Below, piece by piece: positions 1 through 11,319 of a DNA stretch of 64,000 nucleotides. This DNA comes from Chloroflexota bacterium (GTDB lineage Bacteria > Chloroflexota > Dehalococcoidia > UBA2247 > RBG-13-53-26), in assembly GCA_016875915.1 (NCBI GenBank), contig VGOM01000010.1, positions 1 through 64,000 on the forward strand. The letters run 5' to 3'. The translations under genes were made by a program, and so were the position numbers. Every line of letters begins with the position of its first letter. The first letter of the stretch is position 1. Under the pieces are notes generated by a model. It was not told the DNA's origin and ran no database searches. It saw only the letters and a list, made by a program, of their open reading frames with translations.

Positions 1-2697
<2,697 letters not shown>

Positions 2698-2782
2698 CTG
2701 CTCTTTCCAGAGCAATAGCAGCACCTATTCTGTTGTTAAAGTACGGGAGGGCTGAAGAACTGATAAACAAGCCCGAACTTTT

Positions 2783-2812
2783 ATTCTAGGACAAAGCGGC
2801 CGGGCTTGTCAA
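2783..2812 (-). promoter_or_regulatory. 23S rRNA promoter P2
   Basis: On the minus strand TTGACA (2812-2807) is separated by 18 bp from TAGAAT (2788-2783). Transcription would start near 2776, about 80 nt before the mature 23S 5' end. A 7-bp inverted repeat (AAGCCCG at 2806-2800 with CGGGCTT at 2775-2769) flanks the -10 box. This is sequence matching only. Confidence 0.75.
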
Positions 2813-2893
2813 CGGAATTCTCAGTAGCTATCTCGAAAACGCTTCGCTAGTCAGCACCCTACTTGTCAAGCGGTCCTTCTTCTCGTGTGGCGA

Positions 2894-2923
2894 ATGATAC
2901 TACCACAGGGGCCTTCAAGTCAA
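2894..2923 (-). promoter_or_regulatory. Possible upstream 23S rRNA promoter P1
   Basis: On the minus strand TTGACT (2923-2918), an 18-bp spacer and TATCAT (2899-2894) form a second promoter-like element just after the rpsT stop codon, about 110 bp upstream of P2. Tandem promoters are usual for rRNA genes. Confidence 0.5.
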
Positions 2924-2955
2924 GACAGTGTTGGGCTGCGCCCTCAGGCCTGACT

Positions 2956-3198
2956 CTACGAGGCCTTGTTCATCTTCCGCATCAGGCGGGACTTCCTCCT
3001 CGCGGCCTGGTTGGGATGAATGATCCCCTTCTTGGCAGCCTTGTCCAGAGCACTGACCGTCTTGACCACCTGCTTCTGAGCTGCCTCGGTCTGTTTCGCT
3101 GCTATCAACTGCTCCGCCTTGGCCAGTGATGACTTCACGAAGGTGCGACCGGAGCGGTTGCGCTTGCGCTTTCTATCAACATTGTCCAGTTTTGCCAA
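2956..3198 (-). CDS. rpsT: 30S ribosomal protein S20
   Basis: An 80-residue basic protein that binds 16S rRNA early in 30S assembly. Its Lys/Arg-rich N terminus (RKRKRNRSGR), the central helix with KAEQLIAAKQ, and the HPNQAARRKSRLMRKMN tail are family hallmarks, and the length is normal. The start is TTG at 3198, preceded by AGGAGG with a 10-nt gap; no ATG is available in the right place. It lies between relA and the 23S gene on the same strand. S20 is often expressed alone, and no operon partner is evident. Confidence 0.95.
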   Translation of the reverse strand: MAKLDNVDRKRKRNRSGRTFVKSSLAKAEQLIAAKQTEAAQKQVVKTVSALDKAAKKGIIHPNQAARRKSRLMRKMNKAS

Positions 3199-3277
3199 CT
3201 GACCCTAACCTCCTTCTGTGGCCGTGGGGTTTCCTGCCACAAATGTACCATGAACGGGCCAAAATGGCCAGTTTCAG

Positions 3278-5419
3278 CTAGTTTCCTTCGAAGCCCCGCG
3301 TGACGCTGGTCACGCCCCCGACCCGCTCGAGCTTGGAGAGCAGCCGCGACAGCTGGCTGAGCCCCTTGGTTTCAAGCGTGAGGAAGATCGAGATGGAGTG
3401 GTCATCGTGCAGATCAGACTTGATGGAAGAGATGTTCACTCCCTCCCCGGACACCACGGCGGTGATGTCACGGAGCAACCCCAGCCTGTCCCAGGCGTCG
3501 ATACGGGCCACGATGGGGTAGAGTTGGTCCACCTGCCCCCATTGCACGGGCACCAGTCGCTCCCTCTCCCTCTCATGGACGATGTTGGGGCAATTGGAGC
3601 GGTGGATGGTCACGCCGGCGCTGCGGGTGATGTAGCCGGTGATCTCATCGCCGGGCACCGGCTTGCAGCACTTCCCAAGGCGGGTGAGCAGTTCACCCGT
3701 GCCGAGCACCTTGATGCCCAGAGGTGCTGAGACCGTGGGCGGAATGGGCTCGGCCACCTTGGGCTGCTCTTCCTGCACCGCGTGTTTGAAGGCGATCTGA
3801 CTGGCACTGACCTCGCCGTAGCCGATGGCAGCGTAGAAGTCCTCGACGGACTCGTATTTGAACGAATTGGCCAGGTCTTCCCGATTGCCCAGGCTGATGC
3901 CCAGTCTGCGCATCTCCTTCTCCAGGATTTCTCTGCCCTTCTCGATGTTGTCCGAGCGGGACTGCCGTTTGAACCACTGGCGGATCCTGTCCCGGGCGCG
4001 GGTGGTGTTGACATACCCCAGGTTGGGATTGAGCCAGTCCCTGCTTGGCCCCTTGTCTTCCTTGCTGGTGACGATCTCCACCGTGTCGCCGTTGCGGAGG
4101 TAGTAGGTCAGGGCCATGAGCTTGCCATTGACCTTGGCTCCGATGCAGCGGTGTCCCAGGCTGGTGTGGATCATGTAGGCGAAATCCACGGGTGTGGAAC
4201 CGGCGGGCAGGTTCTTGATCTCGCCTTTCGGCGTGTACACGAATACCTGGTCCTGGAACACGTCCGCCTTGACAGATTCCAGGAACTGAGCCGTGCCGCT
4301 GATCTCCTTGTGCCATTCGAGGAGCTGGCGCAGCCTGGCGATCCTCTGCTCGAACTGATCCTGCTTCAGTCCTTCCTTGTACACCCAGTGAGAGGCGACG
4401 CCGTATTCGGCGTTCTCATGCATCTCCAGCGTGCGGATCTGGATCTCCAGCGGGGCATTGAAGCACATGACGCTGGTGTGCAGTGACTGGTAGCCGTTCT
4501 CCTTCGGGGTGGCGATGTAGTCATTGAATTCGCCGCCTATGGGATGCCACAGACTGTGCACGATGCCCAGGGCGTGGTAGCATTCCTCCAGCTTGGCCAC
4601 AAGCACCCTGATCGCCCGGATGTCGTGGATGTCGTCCAGGTCCCTGCCCTGCAGGGCGTATCTGTCCAGCTTCCGGTACAGGCTGTATATGCTCTTCGAC
4701 CTGCCGGAGACCCTGGCCTTCAACCCCGCCTTCTGGAACTCCTGCTCCAGGATGGCGACGGCCTGACTGATGCGCTTTTCCTCTTCCGCCTGGCGCACGG
4801 CCAACAGGTGCTTCATTCGCTTGTATTTCAGGGGCTCCAGGTTGAAGAAGGCCAGGTCCTCGAGCTCCGACTGCAGCTTGCCGATCCCCAGCCGATGAGC
4901 CAAAGGGGCGTAGACCTCTAGGGTTTCGTTGGCGATTGCCCGCCGCCTGGCCAGCGGCAGTGCTTCCAGTGTCCGCATGTTGTGCAGGCGGTCGGCCAGC
5001 TTGATGAAGACCACCCTCAGGTCCTCGGCCATGGCCACGAGCATCTTCCTCATGCTCTCAGCCTGCAGGTCTTCCTTGGTCTGCCTGCTGCTCATCTGCC
5101 CGGAGATGTAGCTCAGCTTGGTCACGCCGTCCACCAGACTGGCGATCTCCGGTCCGAACTTGGCCCCCACCTCCTCCAGAGGCACGCCGGAATCCTCCGG
5201 AACGTCGTGGAGCAGGGCTGCGGCGATGGAACTGGCGTCGAACTTCAGATCGGTGAGAATGAAGGCCGTCTCCAGAGGATGCTGCAGGTAGGGCTCGCCG
5301 GAGCGCCGCAACTGGCCGTCGTGGGCCTTGAGCGCGAACTGGTAGGCCTCTTCAACGACGGCCAGCTTGTCTTCAGACAAGTACGTTTTGGCCCTGTCCA
5401 GCAACTGGGAGATCTCCAT
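3278..5419 (-). CDS. rel: RelA/SpoT-family (p)ppGpp synthetase/hydrolase
   Basis: A long RSH stringent-response enzyme with the full order HD hydrolase, synthetase, TGS, zinc-finger and ACT domains. Numbered from the upstream GTG at 5446, the hydrolase residues are H56, H80-D81, E84-D85, D152 and N156, so hydrolysis should be intact. The synthetase has the GRSKSIYSLYRK segment and a GYQSLHT motif at 319-325. The loop that is RxKD in bifunctional Rel/SpoT and ExDD in RelA reads EFND (306-309) here. TGS spans about 397-460, the CC...C zinc-finger about 590-620 and ACT about 645-722. ATG 5419 is preferred over GTG 5446 because GGAG lies 6 nt upstream and the promoter -10 box lies between the two starts. 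Confidence 0.95.
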   Translation of the reverse strand: MEISQLLDRAKTYLSEDKLAVVEEAYQFALKAHDGQLRRSGEPYLQHPLETAFILTDLKFDASSIAAALLHDVPEDSGVPLEEVGAKFGPEIASLVDGVTKLSYISGQMSSRQTKEDLQAESMRKMLVAMAEDLRVVFIKLADRLHNMRTLEALPLARRRAIANETLEVYAPLAHRLGIGKLQSELEDLAFFNLEPLKYKRMKHLLAVRQAEEEKRISQAVAILEQEFQKAGLKARVSGRSKSIYSLYRKLDRYALQGRDLDDIHDIRAIRVLVAKLEECYHALGIVHSLWHPIGGEFNDYIATPKENGYQSLHTSVMCFNAPLEIQIRTLEMHENAEYGVASHWVYKEGLKQDQFEQRIARLRQLLEWHKEISGTAQFLESVKADVFQDQVFVYTPKGEIKNLPAGSTPVDFAYMIHTSLGHRCIGAKVNGKLMALTYYLRNGDTVEIVTSKEDKGPSRDWLNPNLGYVNTTRARDRIRQWFKRQSRSDNIEKGREILEKEMRRLGISLGNREDLANSFKYESVEDFYAAIGYGEVSASQIAFKHAVQEEQPKVAEPIPPTVSAPLGIKVLGTGELLTRLGKCCKPVPGDEITGYITRSAGVTIHRSNCPNIVHERERERLVPVQWGQVDQLYPIVARIDAWDRLGLLRDITAVVSGEGVNISSIKSDLHDDHSISIFLTLETKGLSQLSRLLSKLERVGGVTSVTRGFEGN

Positions 5420-5430
5420 GGCGTGCTCCG

Positions 5431-5459
5431 AGTATATTCGTGGCACTTCATTACGTCAA
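5431..5459 (-). promoter_or_regulatory. rel promoter
   Basis: TTGACG (5459-5454), 17-bp spacer, TATACT (5436-5431). The -10 box ends 11 nt before the rel ATG, so the expected 5' leader is only about 4-5 nt. It overlaps the divergent upstream region of the DUF2344 gene. Confidence 0.75.
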
Positions 5460-5486
5460 GTACGCGTAGGATATATCTGATCTGGG

Positions 5487-6176
5487 ATGAGCTTGACCCG
5501 GCAGATGGCTCGACGATATGATAGGGCAGTGCAGAGACTGCGCCTCAGATTCTCCCGCGGGCAGGAACTGAAGTACATATCCCACCTCGACCTGATGCGA
5601 CTCTGGGAGAGGGTGCTGCGCAGAGCGGAGATCCCTCTGATCTATACGGAAGGCTACAGCCCCCACCCGCGGATATCCCTGGCTGCCCCTCTCTCCATAG
5701 GCATGACCAGCGAAGCCGAGCTGATGGACTTGACTGTGGACAGATCCGCCTCGGCGCACTCCCTGATGCGGGGGGTCAGGCCGCAGCTCCCACGGGGAGT
5801 GGACCTTTTCGAGGTGTGGCATGTACCGCTGACGGCCCCATCGCTTCAGTCACAACTGCGCTACGCGGAGTATCGCGTTGAAGTGGCGGCGGAGCGGAGT
5901 GGTGAGGAAATGCGGGTCGCTGTTGACTGCCTGATGCGTGCCCGGGAGCTGCCGTGGCAGCACATGCGTGATACCGGGCCGCGCCTCTATGATCTGCGGC
6001 CATTGATTGACCGGATCTGGCTGGAAGGGGGCGACGATGTCGCCTTTGTTCTCGGCATGAGGCTGCGCTGCGGGCCGCAGGGCACCGGCAGGCCGGAACA
6101 GGTGGCAGCCGCACTGGGGTTGAAGGAACACCCCCTGTCCATCCACCGCTCCAGACTGGTACTGGCGGAGGGCTGA
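5487..6176 (+). CDS. Radical-SAM-linked protein (DUF2344)
   Basis: A 229-residue protein of the TIGR03936/DUF2344 family, usually encoded beside or fused to a B12-binding radical SAM protein. The N-terminal block RLRLRFSRGQELKYISHLDL, followed by the YTEGYSPHPRISLAAPLS stretch and GMTSEAELMD, is characteristic. No radical SAM partner is adjacent here; the next gene is a histidine phosphatase. The true start is uncertain: ATG 5487, ATG 5508 and GTG 5529 are in frame, none has a strong ribosome-binding site, and the family block begins near residue 17. Biochemical role is unknown; a link to tRNA or rRNA modification has been suggested for the family. Confidence 0.85.
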   Translation: MSLTRQMARRYDRAVQRLRLRFSRGQELKYISHLDLMRLWERVLRRAEIPLIYTEGYSPHPRISLAAPLSIGMTSEAELMDLTVDRSASAHSLMRGVRPQLPRGVDLFEVWHVPLTAPSLQSQLRYAEYRVEVAAERSGEEMRVAVDCLMRARELPWQHMRDTGPRLYDLRPLIDRIWLEGGDDVAFVLGMRLRCGPQGTGRPEQVAAALGLKEHPLSIHRSRLVLAEG

Positions 6177-6180
6177 GAGA

Positions 6181-6786
6181 GTGAGACTGATATTGATCCG
6201 GCACGGCGAGACCGCGTGGAACAAGCAGCGGAGAATCCAGGGATCGCGGAGCAACACCCAACTCAGCGAGACGGGCTATGACCAGGCCGACAGGATTGCC
6301 GCTTCGTTGAAGCGGGAGAGGACAGATGCCATCTACTCCAGTCCGCTGAAGCGGGCGATGAACACGGCGCAAGCGGTTGCCACAGCCTGCGGACTCCAGG
6401 TTCGGACCATGCCGGAGCTTCAGGAGATCGACGCCGGCGATCTGGATGGGCTTTCGGAGAAGGAGATGGGCCCGGGTCACTTGGCTTTCTGGAGCGAGTG
6501 GAGGAAGGGCGATCCGGCTCTGCACCTGCCGGGAGGGGAATCTCTGGAGGAACTGCAGAAGAGGGTCTGGTGGGCCGTTGAGCGCATCCTGGAGAGGCAC
6601 ACGGAGGAAACGGTGGTCGTTGTCGGGCATCTGTTCACCAACCTGGTCGTCATCTGCCGGGCGCTGGGACTTGGCCTGCACAACATCCGGCGTCTCAGGC
6701 TGGCCCCGGCGTCGATCAGCATTGTGGAGTTCACCACACAGGGGAACACTCTGCTGCTGTTCAATGACACCTGTCATCTGGAGTGA
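6181..6786 (+). CDS. Histidine phosphatase superfamily protein
   Basis: A 201-residue phosphoglycerate-mutase-like phosphatase. The phospho-accepting RHG motif is at residues 7-9, the SSPLKRA block is near 58, and a second histidine is found in VVVGHLFTN near 153. The substrate cannot be read; annotations in this group include phosphoglycerate mutase GpmB and alpha-ribazole phosphatase CobC. The start is GTG at 6181 with GGAGG 9 nt upstream. Only 4 nt separate it from the DUF2344 gene, so the two are probably cotranscribed. Confidence 0.85.
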   Translation: MRLILIRHGETAWNKQRRIQGSRSNTQLSETGYDQADRIAASLKRERTDAIYSSPLKRAMNTAQAVATACGLQVRTMPELQEIDAGDLDGLSEKEMGPGHLAFWSEWRKGDPALHLPGGESLEELQKRVWWAVERILERHTEETVVVVGHLFTNLVVICRALGLGLHNIRRLRLAPASISIVEFTTQGNTLLLFNDTCHLE

Positions 6787-6885
6787 TGAACCGGCCATTT
6801 GACTGCACGTCGAGCCACGTCTACAATGACTGCGGCATCGAACATGAAGTCTGATTGCCCAACTGCATGTGGGGGGTGACTGGAG

Positions 6886-7515
6886 TTGGCTAGGTTCTCG
6901 CTTATCCCCAAGGAAAAGAAGTTCGCTGCTCTGTTTGAGCAGAGCGCCCACAATGCGGTCAGGATCGCCCAGCAGTTCAAGGATATGGTCCACACCTGGG
7001 AGAACCTCGAGGGGAGGTTGGGCATCATCTCCGATCTGGAGCATCAGGGGGATGCCATCACGCACCAGATCATGGCCCAGTTGCACCGCAGCTTCATCAC
7101 GCCGTTCGACCGGGAGGACATCGCCCTGCTGGCCCATTCCTTGGACGATGTAACCGACTTCATCCAGTCATCGGCTGACATCATGATTCTCTACAAGGCG
7201 GGACGGCCCACCGAAAAGGCGAAGGAGTTGGCCGATGTAGTAGTCCAGGTGGTGGCAGAGGTGGAGAAGGCAGTGCTGGAGATACATGACCATATTGACC
7301 GGGAGCGATTGCTCAGGCGGTGTGTGGAGATCAACCGGCTGGAGAACGTCGGGGATGATATCTTTCGGGCGGCGATCGCTGAGCTGTTTGCCGACTCGAC
7401 GGACATCGCCTATCTCATCAAATGGCGGGAGATCTATGAGCACATGGAGACCGCCATCGACCGCTGTGAGGACGTGGCCAACACGCTGGAGGGCGTGGCC
7501 CTCAAGTATGCCTGA
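6886..7515 (+). CDS. DUF47 (PhoU-like) phosphate transport accessory protein
   Basis: A 209-residue all-helical DUF47 protein, the usual partner of PiT-type phosphate permeases. FSLIPKEKKF at the N terminus, the LEHQGDAITHQI segment near 50-60 and C-terminal MxxAIDRCEDVANTLE are typical. The start is TTG at 6886, preceded by a GGGGGGTG ribosome-binding site. It is followed by phoU and a PiT permease, so the three form a phosphate uptake and control module. Confidence 0.88.
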   Translation: MARFSLIPKEKKFAALFEQSAHNAVRIAQQFKDMVHTWENLEGRLGIISDLEHQGDAITHQIMAQLHRSFITPFDREDIALLAHSLDDVTDFIQSSADIMILYKAGRPTEKAKELADVVVQVVAEVEKAVLEIHDHIDRERLLRRCVEINRLENVGDDIFRAAIAELFADSTDIAYLIKWREIYEHMETAIDRCEDVANTLEGVALKYA

Positions 7516-7556
7516 GGCAGGGTGGCCACAGATGAGGGCATAGAGAGGAGATGACA

Positions 7557-8216
7557 TTGGGAACCGGAGCGGACTTCCAAGAGGGTCTGAAGGAGATTCA
7601 GGACGATCTCCTGGCCATGGGGGACATGGCGGAGAAGGCGGTAAGCCGCGCCGTCGAAGCCCTGAAGAAGAGGGATTTGAGTCTGGCCCACCAGGTTGTG
7701 GCTGATGATGCCAAGATCAACCGGCAGCGGTTCACTATTGAAGACAAGTGCATGAGGCTGATCGCCGGCCATGTGACGGAGGCGGACGACCTGCGCCCTG
7801 TGGTGGCTATCCTCAACATGATCTCAGATCTGGAGAGGGTGGGCGACTACGCCGAGGGGATCGCCAAGATCGCCATAGTGATCGGTGATGAGCCGCCACT
7901 GAAGCCCCTTATTGACATCCCCAGAATGGCCCAACTGTCCGTCGAGATGATAGAAGGAGGCCTGAAGTCGTTCGTCACCCGCGATGTGGAGCTGGCCAGG
8001 AAGGTGGTGACATCGGACAGCGTGGTGGACGGCCTCTACGATCAGGTGTTTCGTGAGCTGATCACCTTCATGATGGTTGACCCCAGGACAATAGATCGGG
8101 CCACACGTCTCATCTGGGCGGCGCACAATCTCGAGCGCGTCGCTGACCGGGCGACCAACATCTGCGAGCGTGTCGTATTCACAGTGACCGGCAAGATGGA
8201 GGAGACAGCGGACTAG
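7557..8216 (+). CDS. phoU: Phosphate transport system regulator PhoU
   Basis: A PhoU protein of about 220 residues with two three-helix PhoU repeats: ISDLERVGDYAEGIAK in the first and AAHNLERVADRATNICERVVF in the second, each carrying the E/DxxxD metal-binding pattern. PhoU normally restrains the Pho two-component response and phosphate uptake. ATG 7551 directly abuts the GAGAGGAG ribosome-binding site, so TTG 7557 (6-nt gap) is the better start. No pstSCAB genes are nearby; the partner here is the PiT permease downstream. Confidence 0.9.
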   Translation: MGTGADFQEGLKEIQDDLLAMGDMAEKAVSRAVEALKKRDLSLAHQVVADDAKINRQRFTIEDKCMRLIAGHVTEADDLRPVVAILNMISDLERVGDYAEGIAKIAIVIGDEPPLKPLIDIPRMAQLSVEMIEGGLKSFVTRDVELARKVVTSDSVVDGLYDQVFRELITFMMVDPRTIDRATRLIWAAHNLERVADRATNICERVVFTVTGKMEETAD

Positions 8217-8396
8217 AGGCGCAAGTGTTGTTGCAGCCTGCCCAGTGGGTGATACTGCTGTCCGCCCTCTTGCCGTGGGCCTCGGCGGTGCGCTTCTGTT
8301 GTCGGCCATATATACAGCCGCAATATGGAGCCGCATACGGAGCCCGGTCACAGCCCCGCAGAACCGTTTGGCTCCTGAAAGGAGTGATCCTCAGGC

Positions 8397-9404
8397 GTGT
8401 ATGAGCCCTCGTGGCAGTTCATCATAGTCTGCGCTCTCGTGCTGGCGGCCGAGTTCGTCAACGGCATGAACGATGCCCCGAATGCCATTGCCACTGTCGT
8501 CTCAACAAGGGTGCTTCGTCCGTGGCATGCACTGGCCATGGCCTCGGTTCTGAACGTCCTGGGAGCCGTGCTGACAGGCACAGCCGTGGCTCTGACCATT
8601 GGCAAGGGAATAGTGATGCCGGAGGCGTTGGAGGGTGGGATAGGATTGCCGGTTGTGGGAGCCGCCGCGCTCGGCATTGCCGTCTGGGGCGCCCTGGCCA
8701 CTCTGCGGGGCCTGCCCATCAGTATCTCACACGGCCTAGTGGCCGGCCTGGCCGGAGCCGGGGTGGCTATGGCGGGTACCCACGTGTTGCTCTGGTCCGG
8801 CTGGCAGAAGGTACTCATCGGGCTGGGGTTCTCCACCGTGGTGGGCTTCTCCCTGGCTCTGCTGTTCATGGTCGGCATCTACTGGGCTCTCCAGCGAATG
8901 TGGCCGCACGTGGTGCGGGCCCTCTTCGGTCGGCTCCAGATCCTGTCGGCAGCCTTCATGGCCTTCAGTCACGGCAGCAACGATGGCCAGAAGTTCATGG
9001 GAATGTTGACTCTGGCTCTGGTCCTTGATGGCGCTCAGTCTAACTGGGATATCCCGTTGTGGGTGATACTGCTCTGCGGCGGAGTAATGGGTCTGGGCAC
9101 CGCTGTCGGTGGCTGGCGGGTGATGCGGACCATGGGATTCGGGCTGACCAAGCTGGAGCCGGTTCAGGGTTTTGCCGCGGAGACAGCCGCGGCTTCAGCC
9201 ATACAGATAGCCTCACATTTTGGCGTACCACTCAGCACCACTCATACCATCAACACGGCCATAATGGGGGTGGGAGCCAGCCGCCGGCTGTCGGCGGTGC
9301 GCTGGGGTGTGGGAGGGCACATCGTGGGCACGTGGATCGTCACCTTCCCCGCCTGTTTCGCGCTTGCGGCCGTCTTCGCCCTCATTCTGCACTGGTTGTT
9401 CTGA
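8397..9404 (+). CDS. pit: Inorganic phosphate transporter, PiT family
   Basis: A 335-residue membrane protein with about 9-10 hydrophobic helices. It carries both PiT signature repeats, NGMNDAPNA at residues 22-30 and SHGSNDGQKFMG near 185-196, which form the phosphate/cation site in this family. It probably acts as a low-affinity cation-phosphate symporter. The start is GTG 8397 with AAAGGAG 11-12 nt upstream. The 180 nt between phoU and this gene contain no convincing gene. It converges on the gene at 9473. Confidence 0.93.
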   Translation: MYEPSWQFIIVCALVLAAEFVNGMNDAPNAIATVVSTRVLRPWHALAMASVLNVLGAVLTGTAVALTIGKGIVMPEALEGGIGLPVVGAAALGIAVWGALATLRGLPISISHGLVAGLAGAGVAMAGTHVLLWSGWQKVLIGLGFSTVVGFSLALLFMVGIYWALQRMWPHVVRALFGRLQILSAAFMAFSHGSNDGQKFMGMLTLALVLDGAQSNWDIPLWVILLCGGVMGLGTAVGGWRVMRTMGFGLTKLEPVQGFAAETAAASAIQIASHFGVPLSTTHTINTAIMGVGASRRLSAVRWGVGGHIVGTWIVTFPACFALAAVFALILHWLF

Positions 9405-9406
9405 TT

Positions 9407-9454
9407 GGGCCTTCACTGGCCCGGCCGAACAGGCGTGTCTCTGCATGGAGAGAC
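9407..9454. terminator. Paired hairpins between convergent genes
   Basis: Two stem-loops lie between pit and the convergent gene: GGGCC/GGCCC (9407-9422) and GTCTCT/AGAGAC (9437-9454). Neither is followed by a T-run, so terminator function is a guess from position. Confidence 0.35.
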
Positions 9455-9472
9455 CGACTGAGTTCTCGCAGA

Positions 9473-10192
9473 CTACCCGGGCTCGGTGGCCCCCAGGCCC
9501 AGGTCATGGCCCATCTGCAGCAACTCGGTCAGGGTCACCGCGTTGCCCCAGAGCTGATCGCCGAGTCTGCGGGCCAGTGCCGGGAGAGGTTCCGCCACAG
9601 GCAATCCCCCGAAGGCTTTGACGGCTTCATCCAGTCGCTCTTCCTTCGTGTAGTGGGGCCTGCCCAGGCTCTGAAGCCTGCCCTCAATGGAGAAGTGCCA
9701 CAGGGCGTCCATCCAGTCACCAATGTGGACCATGGGGTGTGCTGAGGGGAATCTGCGTTCCCAGCGGTCCTTGGCATGCATGGCCTGATGCCAGAGCACC
9801 ATCTCGTAGCCGAACTTGTATACGAAGGGGGTCTTGGTGAGGATGATCAGCACGGTGTCCCTGCCCCGGTTCACCGGCGCCCGTCCCTCGACAGAGCCCG
9901 ACCCCGTATCGGGACTGCATTCGTGGAGTTGGAGAACCACTCTGGCCGGCGCCATGCCCAGGTCGTGTAGGATCTGCTTCGTCGTTTGCCCCAGGAGTGC
10001 GATGCCCTCGGCAGGGAAGAGGATGTCCAGATTCCTGCCGGTCCGCTTGAGCAGGTCGTAGCTGAAGTACAAGCCGTGCTCTCGTTCATTCACCGGCACG
10101 GTCATGGAGTCGATGGCCTCGCCCCGGCCCGTGATGTAGGGGACTTCGAAATCCAGCTTCAGTTCTTCGATGACCTGCAGTCTGTGGCTCAT
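9473..10192 (-). CDS. Protein of unknown function, 239 residues
   Basis: Not recognised. The start is taken as ATG 10192 (MSHRLQVIEELKLDFEV), because a TATAAT box (10211-10206) ends 13 nt upstream and the longer upstream reading has low-complexity, non-protein-like composition. The protein is soluble, with no signal peptide or membrane segment. A segment reading WHQAMHAKDRWERRFPSAHP near residues 134-153 has spaced histidines that could bind metal, but no established motif is complete. It stands alone between the phosphate module (convergent) and tilS (divergent). Confidence 0.65.
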   Translation of the reverse strand: MSHRLQVIEELKLDFEVPYITGRGEAIDSMTVPVNEREHGLYFSYDLLKRTGRNLDILFPAEGIALLGQTTKQILHDLGMAPARVVLQLHECSPDTGSGSVEGRAPVNRGRDTVLIILTKTPFVYKFGYEMVLWHQAMHAKDRWERRFPSAHPMVHIGDWMDALWHFSIEGRLQSLGRPHYTKEERLDEAVKAFGGLPVAEPLPALARRLGDQLWGNAVTLTELLQMGHDLGLGATEPG

Positions 10193-10237
10193 CTCTGAGG
10201 AGATGATTATAGTCCCATTCCCTGCTGTGTGCCCACT

Positions 10238-10266
10238 TTGACAGGTTCGGGCCCCGTTCATATACT
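10238..10266 (+). promoter_or_regulatory. tilS promoter
   Basis: TTGACA (10238-10243), 17-bp spacer, TATACT (10261-10266), about 32 nt before the GTG start. A near-consensus sigma-70-type promoter. Confidence 0.85.
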
Positions 10267-10298
10267 GGGCTGGCGCCGTTCTTCGTGAGGAGGGCCCC

Positions 10299-11318
10299 GT
10301 GCGCCGCAGAGACCAACCGCTGGCCGGAGATGTCCTGGCCTTCATCCGAGAGCACCGCCTGGTCCAGAGCGGAGAGCCGCTTCTGGTAGGTGTCTCTGGA
10401 GGGCCGGACTCCGTCTGCCTGCTTCATCTGCTGGCGCAGCTGCGTCGGGACCTGGGCATCTCGCTTCACGTAGCCCATCTCAATCACATGCTGCGCGGCG
10501 GGGAATCCCATGATGACGCTGAGTATGTGGTCAAGATGGCCGGCTGCCTGGGTCTGGGCGTCACCGTGGAAGAGAGGGATGTGAGGAGCTACCGGGCCCG
10601 GCACCACCTCTCTCTGGAGGATGCGGCCCGGAGGTTGCGGTACCGGTTCTTCGCTGCTGTGGCTGATGAGGTTGGCGCAGGGGCTGTGGCGGTGGGGCAT
10701 ACCGCCGATGATCAGGTTGAGACCGTGCTGATGCGCCTCATTCGTGGAGCCGGGGCCAGGGGACTGCAGGGAATGCGGCCTGCCTCCAAATGGCATTCCG
10801 CGGGGGGCCAAGCCCTGACGGTGGTCCGGCCACTGCTCGGAGTGACCAGACAGAGAACAGAGGCATACTGCCGGGACCATAGTCTCGATCCCAGAAGGGA
10901 CTCGAGCAATCTCCTCGCGGATCGAATGCGAAACCGGGTCCGTCACGAACTGCTGCCCCTGCTGCGGAGCTACAATCCCAGGATCGACGAGGCCCTGCTG
11001 CGCACCGCTGAGTCATTGGCCGGGGAAGCATCCCTGGCCGAGGATCAGGTGTCCAGGGCCTGGCCTCAAGTTGTGGCCCAGGATGGTGCCGCGTTTCTGC
11101 TGCATAGGGAAGGCTTCCGGGCTCTGCCCCCGGCCGTCCAGCGCCATCTGCTCCGGGAGGTGGTCCGGAGGCTGCTCGGGGACCTTGAGGACGTGGAGTG
11201 GAAGCACATCGAGAGGATGCGGACCGGCTTCGACTTGAGGAGGGGCAAGCGGGTGGTGCTGCCCCGGCGGCTGACTCTCGTTGTGGAGAAGGACGACTGC
11301 CGGCTGAGTGCCGGCTGA
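10299..11318 (+). CDS. tilS: tRNA(Ile)-lysidine synthetase
   Basis: A 339-residue PP-loop ATPase that converts C34 of tRNA-Ile(CAU) to lysidine so that it reads AUA. The SGGPDSV pyrophosphate loop is near residues 34-40, HLNHMLRGGESHDDAEYV follows near 60, and GHTADDQVET and RRDSSN motifs complete the N-terminal domain. The C-terminal part is short compared with E. coli TilS. The start is GTG 10299 with GAGGAGG 5 nt upstream. It has its own strong promoter and converges with the gene ending at 11320. Confidence 0.94.
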   Translation: MRRRDQPLAGDVLAFIREHRLVQSGEPLLVGVSGGPDSVCLLHLLAQLRRDLGISLHVAHLNHMLRGGESHDDAEYVVKMAGCLGLGVTVEERDVRSYRARHHLSLEDAARRLRYRFFAAVADEVGAGAVAVGHTADDQVETVLMRLIRGAGARGLQGMRPASKWHSAGGQALTVVRPLLGVTRQRTEAYCRDHSLDPRRDSSNLLADRMRNRVRHELLPLLRSYNPRIDEALLRTAESLAGEASLAEDQVSRAWPQVVAQDGAAFLLHREGFRALPPAVQRHLLREVVRRLLGDLEDVEWKHIERMRTGFDLRRGKRVVLPRRLTLVVEKDDCRLSAG

Positions 11319-11319
11319 C

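Noticed and set aside
2934-2945. GGGCTGCGCCC hairpin, also present near 33171
   Set aside because: Short and self-complementary; two occurrences in a GC-rich window are not evidence of a repeat family.
5776-7137. 453-residue antisense frame over DUF2344 and phosphatase genes
   Set aside because: The sense genes have clear family motifs; this has none.
8245-8427. Small hydrophobic frame between phoU and pit
   Set aside because: No ribosome-binding site, overlaps the pit start, and resembles pit only over about 14 nt; treated as non-coding.
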